From Trichoplax adhaerens (lineage: Eukaryota > Placozoa > Uniplacotomia > Trichoplacea > Trichoplacidae): DNA of 64,000 nucleotides. Below are positions 61,601 to 64,000 of this stretch, piece after piece. The DNA lies in the NCBI RefSeq assembly GCF_000150275.1, contig NW_002060975.1, positions 128,655-192,654 on the forward strand. Reading direction: 5' to 3'. A program made the position numbers and the translations under genes. How positions within the stretch are numbered: the stretch's first letter is position 1; each line of letters begins with the position of its first letter. Below the pieces are notes generated by a model that had not been told where the DNA came from, ran no database searches, and worked only from the letters and a program-made list of their open reading frames with translations.

Positions 61601-64000
61601 TTACGCTTTGAAAGTTATACTTTATAGTAAAATTGTCTCTTTAATTTGATCAAATATTAGTCGTAGTGATCGACTACTCGTATTTACCCTAATTTCATTA
61701 TACAGTTGTAAAATCGGGGTTATAGCTTAGAATTGAATTGAATCATTTAATAGCCATCCCCACACATGACTATACTATGCATTTAGCTCATTTAACATTA
61801 TCTTGCATACTGCAAGCTAGCAGAATTATAATTATTATTACTTCACTTAATAGAATGTAATTAATGAGTAATAGCTCATTTCAGTAGAACAAGGTTACTG
61901 CTTTGCTTGAGTGATCATTTACCAATTAATTTTAAAGCAAGCAACTGATCACAGTTAGACTATGAGTAAAATCGATGTAGGCAAAAAGTAACGGTGTCTG
62001 AGCAGTAAAAAACTAGGCCACTAAGTCATTATTCATTCTAAGTTGGAGATATCATCTGTGAGGAATAAATTGTCCTGTGATCAATTTGGAATCATCCTAC
62101 GACGGTAATTATTCTAATCAGCGTTAAGAGTTTTAAAATATCAATTTATAGCCCTCAACGAAAGAGGAAAATAGAGAATTTAGTCGTTGAGATATTGAAC
62201 AGAAATTGAATCTATCATGATCAACTTAGAGAGATCCTATGTAACTGCTTTCTTAACTTCAAGAACAAACCTCTCATTTACTCTCATAGTAGATCTAATG
62301 CTGACAATTATTGTTGTTTCAATAGGATCATACACCGTGACTCAATGCAGTTGCAACCTAGGCAGAATTGTAACTTGGTTGTCGTGATCATAAATAAATA
62401 AAATGATTTATTATCTAAGTGAAAGTACAAAGTATAATAGATAACAACGAGACAAGGTATTGTTCTTATCATCGATGGGGCGGAGCATATACAATCGTGC
62501 TAGATAGAAATAAATTTCCTTTATTGCACTTATGCAGTACGGGCAGATACGGTACTATACTGTAATCTATTTCAAAGCAAGCCAAATTCATTATATAGAA
62601 TTATTGACGCTGTTTGAGTAATCTCGAAAGTAGACAAAAGTCGCATGAACCCGTGCGATAAGGATTATAAGCTAGTTGATAACATAACTATTACTTTCAT
62701 AGATTTCTTGCTCCTACAAAGGTGAATGAAAATTTCTTATTCAGGCTTAGACTTGCGTATCTTTGACGCTAAGAAAACCTAAGCGTTGATAGAGTGAGTT
62801 CATCATAGAGAACTTATAATTTCGTATAATGGACACACTGAAATTTCATATTAAAATACGTGAGCCTTAGAATGTGACCTAGGAATTGCATGCTGCATAT
62901 ATGTAGTAGTTTCAGCTAACTACAGTAGTAAGCGAAGTACGGTAGCATTAAGAAGTCGAATAGTCTACTATGCTTATAAGGTAATTTCATAATTACTGAT
63001 GATGAAACGGTGTACTTTAACATTCATACTATGTGCGTATATTTGTGTCACCATAGAGATTTGCTCAATTTTAATAACTCAGATTTTGAGTTAAACGATT
63101 GCGAACATAACGGATTGTCAAACCCAAGCACTACAATATACCAACATCCTTAGGGATTTCATATTCCTTTCAAGGCTTGAGTTAGAAAGTCATTGCTATT
63201 CTAAATCAAAATTCGATTTTATAATAATAGCGATACTTTGCTACGAGTAGGATCCTTTTACAATACTTCAGCTCATTGAGTCCTTAACCATTTTATAACA
63301 GCGATGGCAGATATCCCGTTAATCATCCTCTACATCACAAATATGTAAGAATATTTACTTTAGTACTTAGTTATTGTAGATTTTAAGCAAATTTTCTCTC
63401 TTCATATTTAAAGTTGAAATATTATTCTCTACCTAATTAACTTGATCTTTACAATAAATCGGATTATCGATACTGGATAGTGAATGACAGTTTGATATTT
63501 GAATCCTTTCAGAGTGAACTATTTATTGATCGAGTTTTGCCTGTTATGCACTTAAAAATAATCCATAATAACTCTTTTAACAATGCTCCACTATTGATTG
63601 TAGCAAATATGAAATTTCAGCATTCTTAACGAATATGTCGGAAATACTTGCCTACATCCAATCTAATTCGAATATCTATGAAGGGTGTTAACTAATGATA
63701 AATTTTATAGCGGCACTTGTGAATGAATTTCAATTTGTAGAAGGTGCAACGTAGACTTTCCTTAAAGTTCAACCGACCTGTCCTTTCCATAGTGAACGTA
63801 ATACCTTGTATAGCGATTATTTTTAAGCGCTGTATTAGCTCTACTCTCACAATGCTGCGATTTAAACGATGCAATGTCCTCGAGCGAATCAATTGAAATT
63901 ATCATTTTTCTGATGGTACTTTACAGTGTTTCAAGGAAGAGAGATTAATCATTAAGGTCCTCGCAAGTTAAGGGCGATATTAGCTGATCCTAGCGGTCTT
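55645..64000. other. Gene-poor region, no supported gene
   Basis: The left end should contain the receptor promoter. The rest is AT-rich with stops in all frames. A few short, slightly GC-richer islands (60194-60305, 61150-61265, 63793-63915) have short open frames next to splice-like sites and are discussed as weak exon candidates. I see no RNA gene, transposon or satellite here. Confidence 0.55.

Overview
The window reads as nuclear DNA of an animal. It is visibly AT-rich, genes are split by many short GT-AG introns, the standard code is used, and the products are metazoan: a filamin, an SLMAP-type STRIPAK scaffold, a USP2-like deubiquitinase, mitochondrial ribosomal protein L17, the ER chaperone HYOU1, and a large Ig/FN3 cell-surface receptor. 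Compact genes with 50-300 bp introns and domain-per-exon structure fit an early-branching marine invertebrate. A placozoan such as Trichoplax or Hoilungia is my best guess, but it is inference from style and not from a database match.

Layout, left to right. 1-9327 (+) is one huge open exon: the 3' part of a filamin gene with 31 complete Ig-filamin repeats plus one partial; the actin-binding CH domains lie off the left edge. 11915-18396 (-) is SLMAP in 19 exons, convergent with filamin. Its 2.5 kb first intron carries a satellite, and a 59-bp palindrome-bearing satellite lies just upstream of its start. 21795 to about 25028 (-) is a USP2-like protease in 14 visible exons. 25.1-29.7 kb is gene-poor with islands of TACTGTAC-type palindromes. 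29737-30736 (+) is MRPL17 in three exons. 32453-33676 (+) is a single-exon multi-pass membrane protein that I cannot name. 36732-42635 (+) is HYOU1 in 27 exons, with signal peptide and a C-terminal ER-retrieval-like tetrapeptide. 43.2-44.7 kb holds a diverged direct duplication with a broken piece of the USP2-like gene between the copies. 44987-55644 (-) is a 1488-residue receptor in 15 exons: signal peptide, 12 Ig-like domains, one FN3 domain, one membrane helix and a tail with NPNY. 55.6-64 kb has no gene I can support.

Exon structures were worked out by hand from splice sites. For every multi-exon gene the reading phase closes across all junctions and the summed coding length is divisible by three (SLMAP 520 aa, MRPL17 219 aa, HYOU1 959 aa, receptor 1488 aa); the USP2-like gene is the exception, with an unresolved 5' end.

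The genes do not form a pathway or an operon; this is ordinary animal gene order. The most interesting signals are structural. The filamin rod grew by tandem duplication of a six-repeat block (period about 1.78 kb). The receptor was built from duplicated two-domain modules in which one partner has lost both Ig cysteines. Short palindromic repeats (TACTGTAC islands and the 59-bp satellite) concentrate in intergenic DNA near gene starts.
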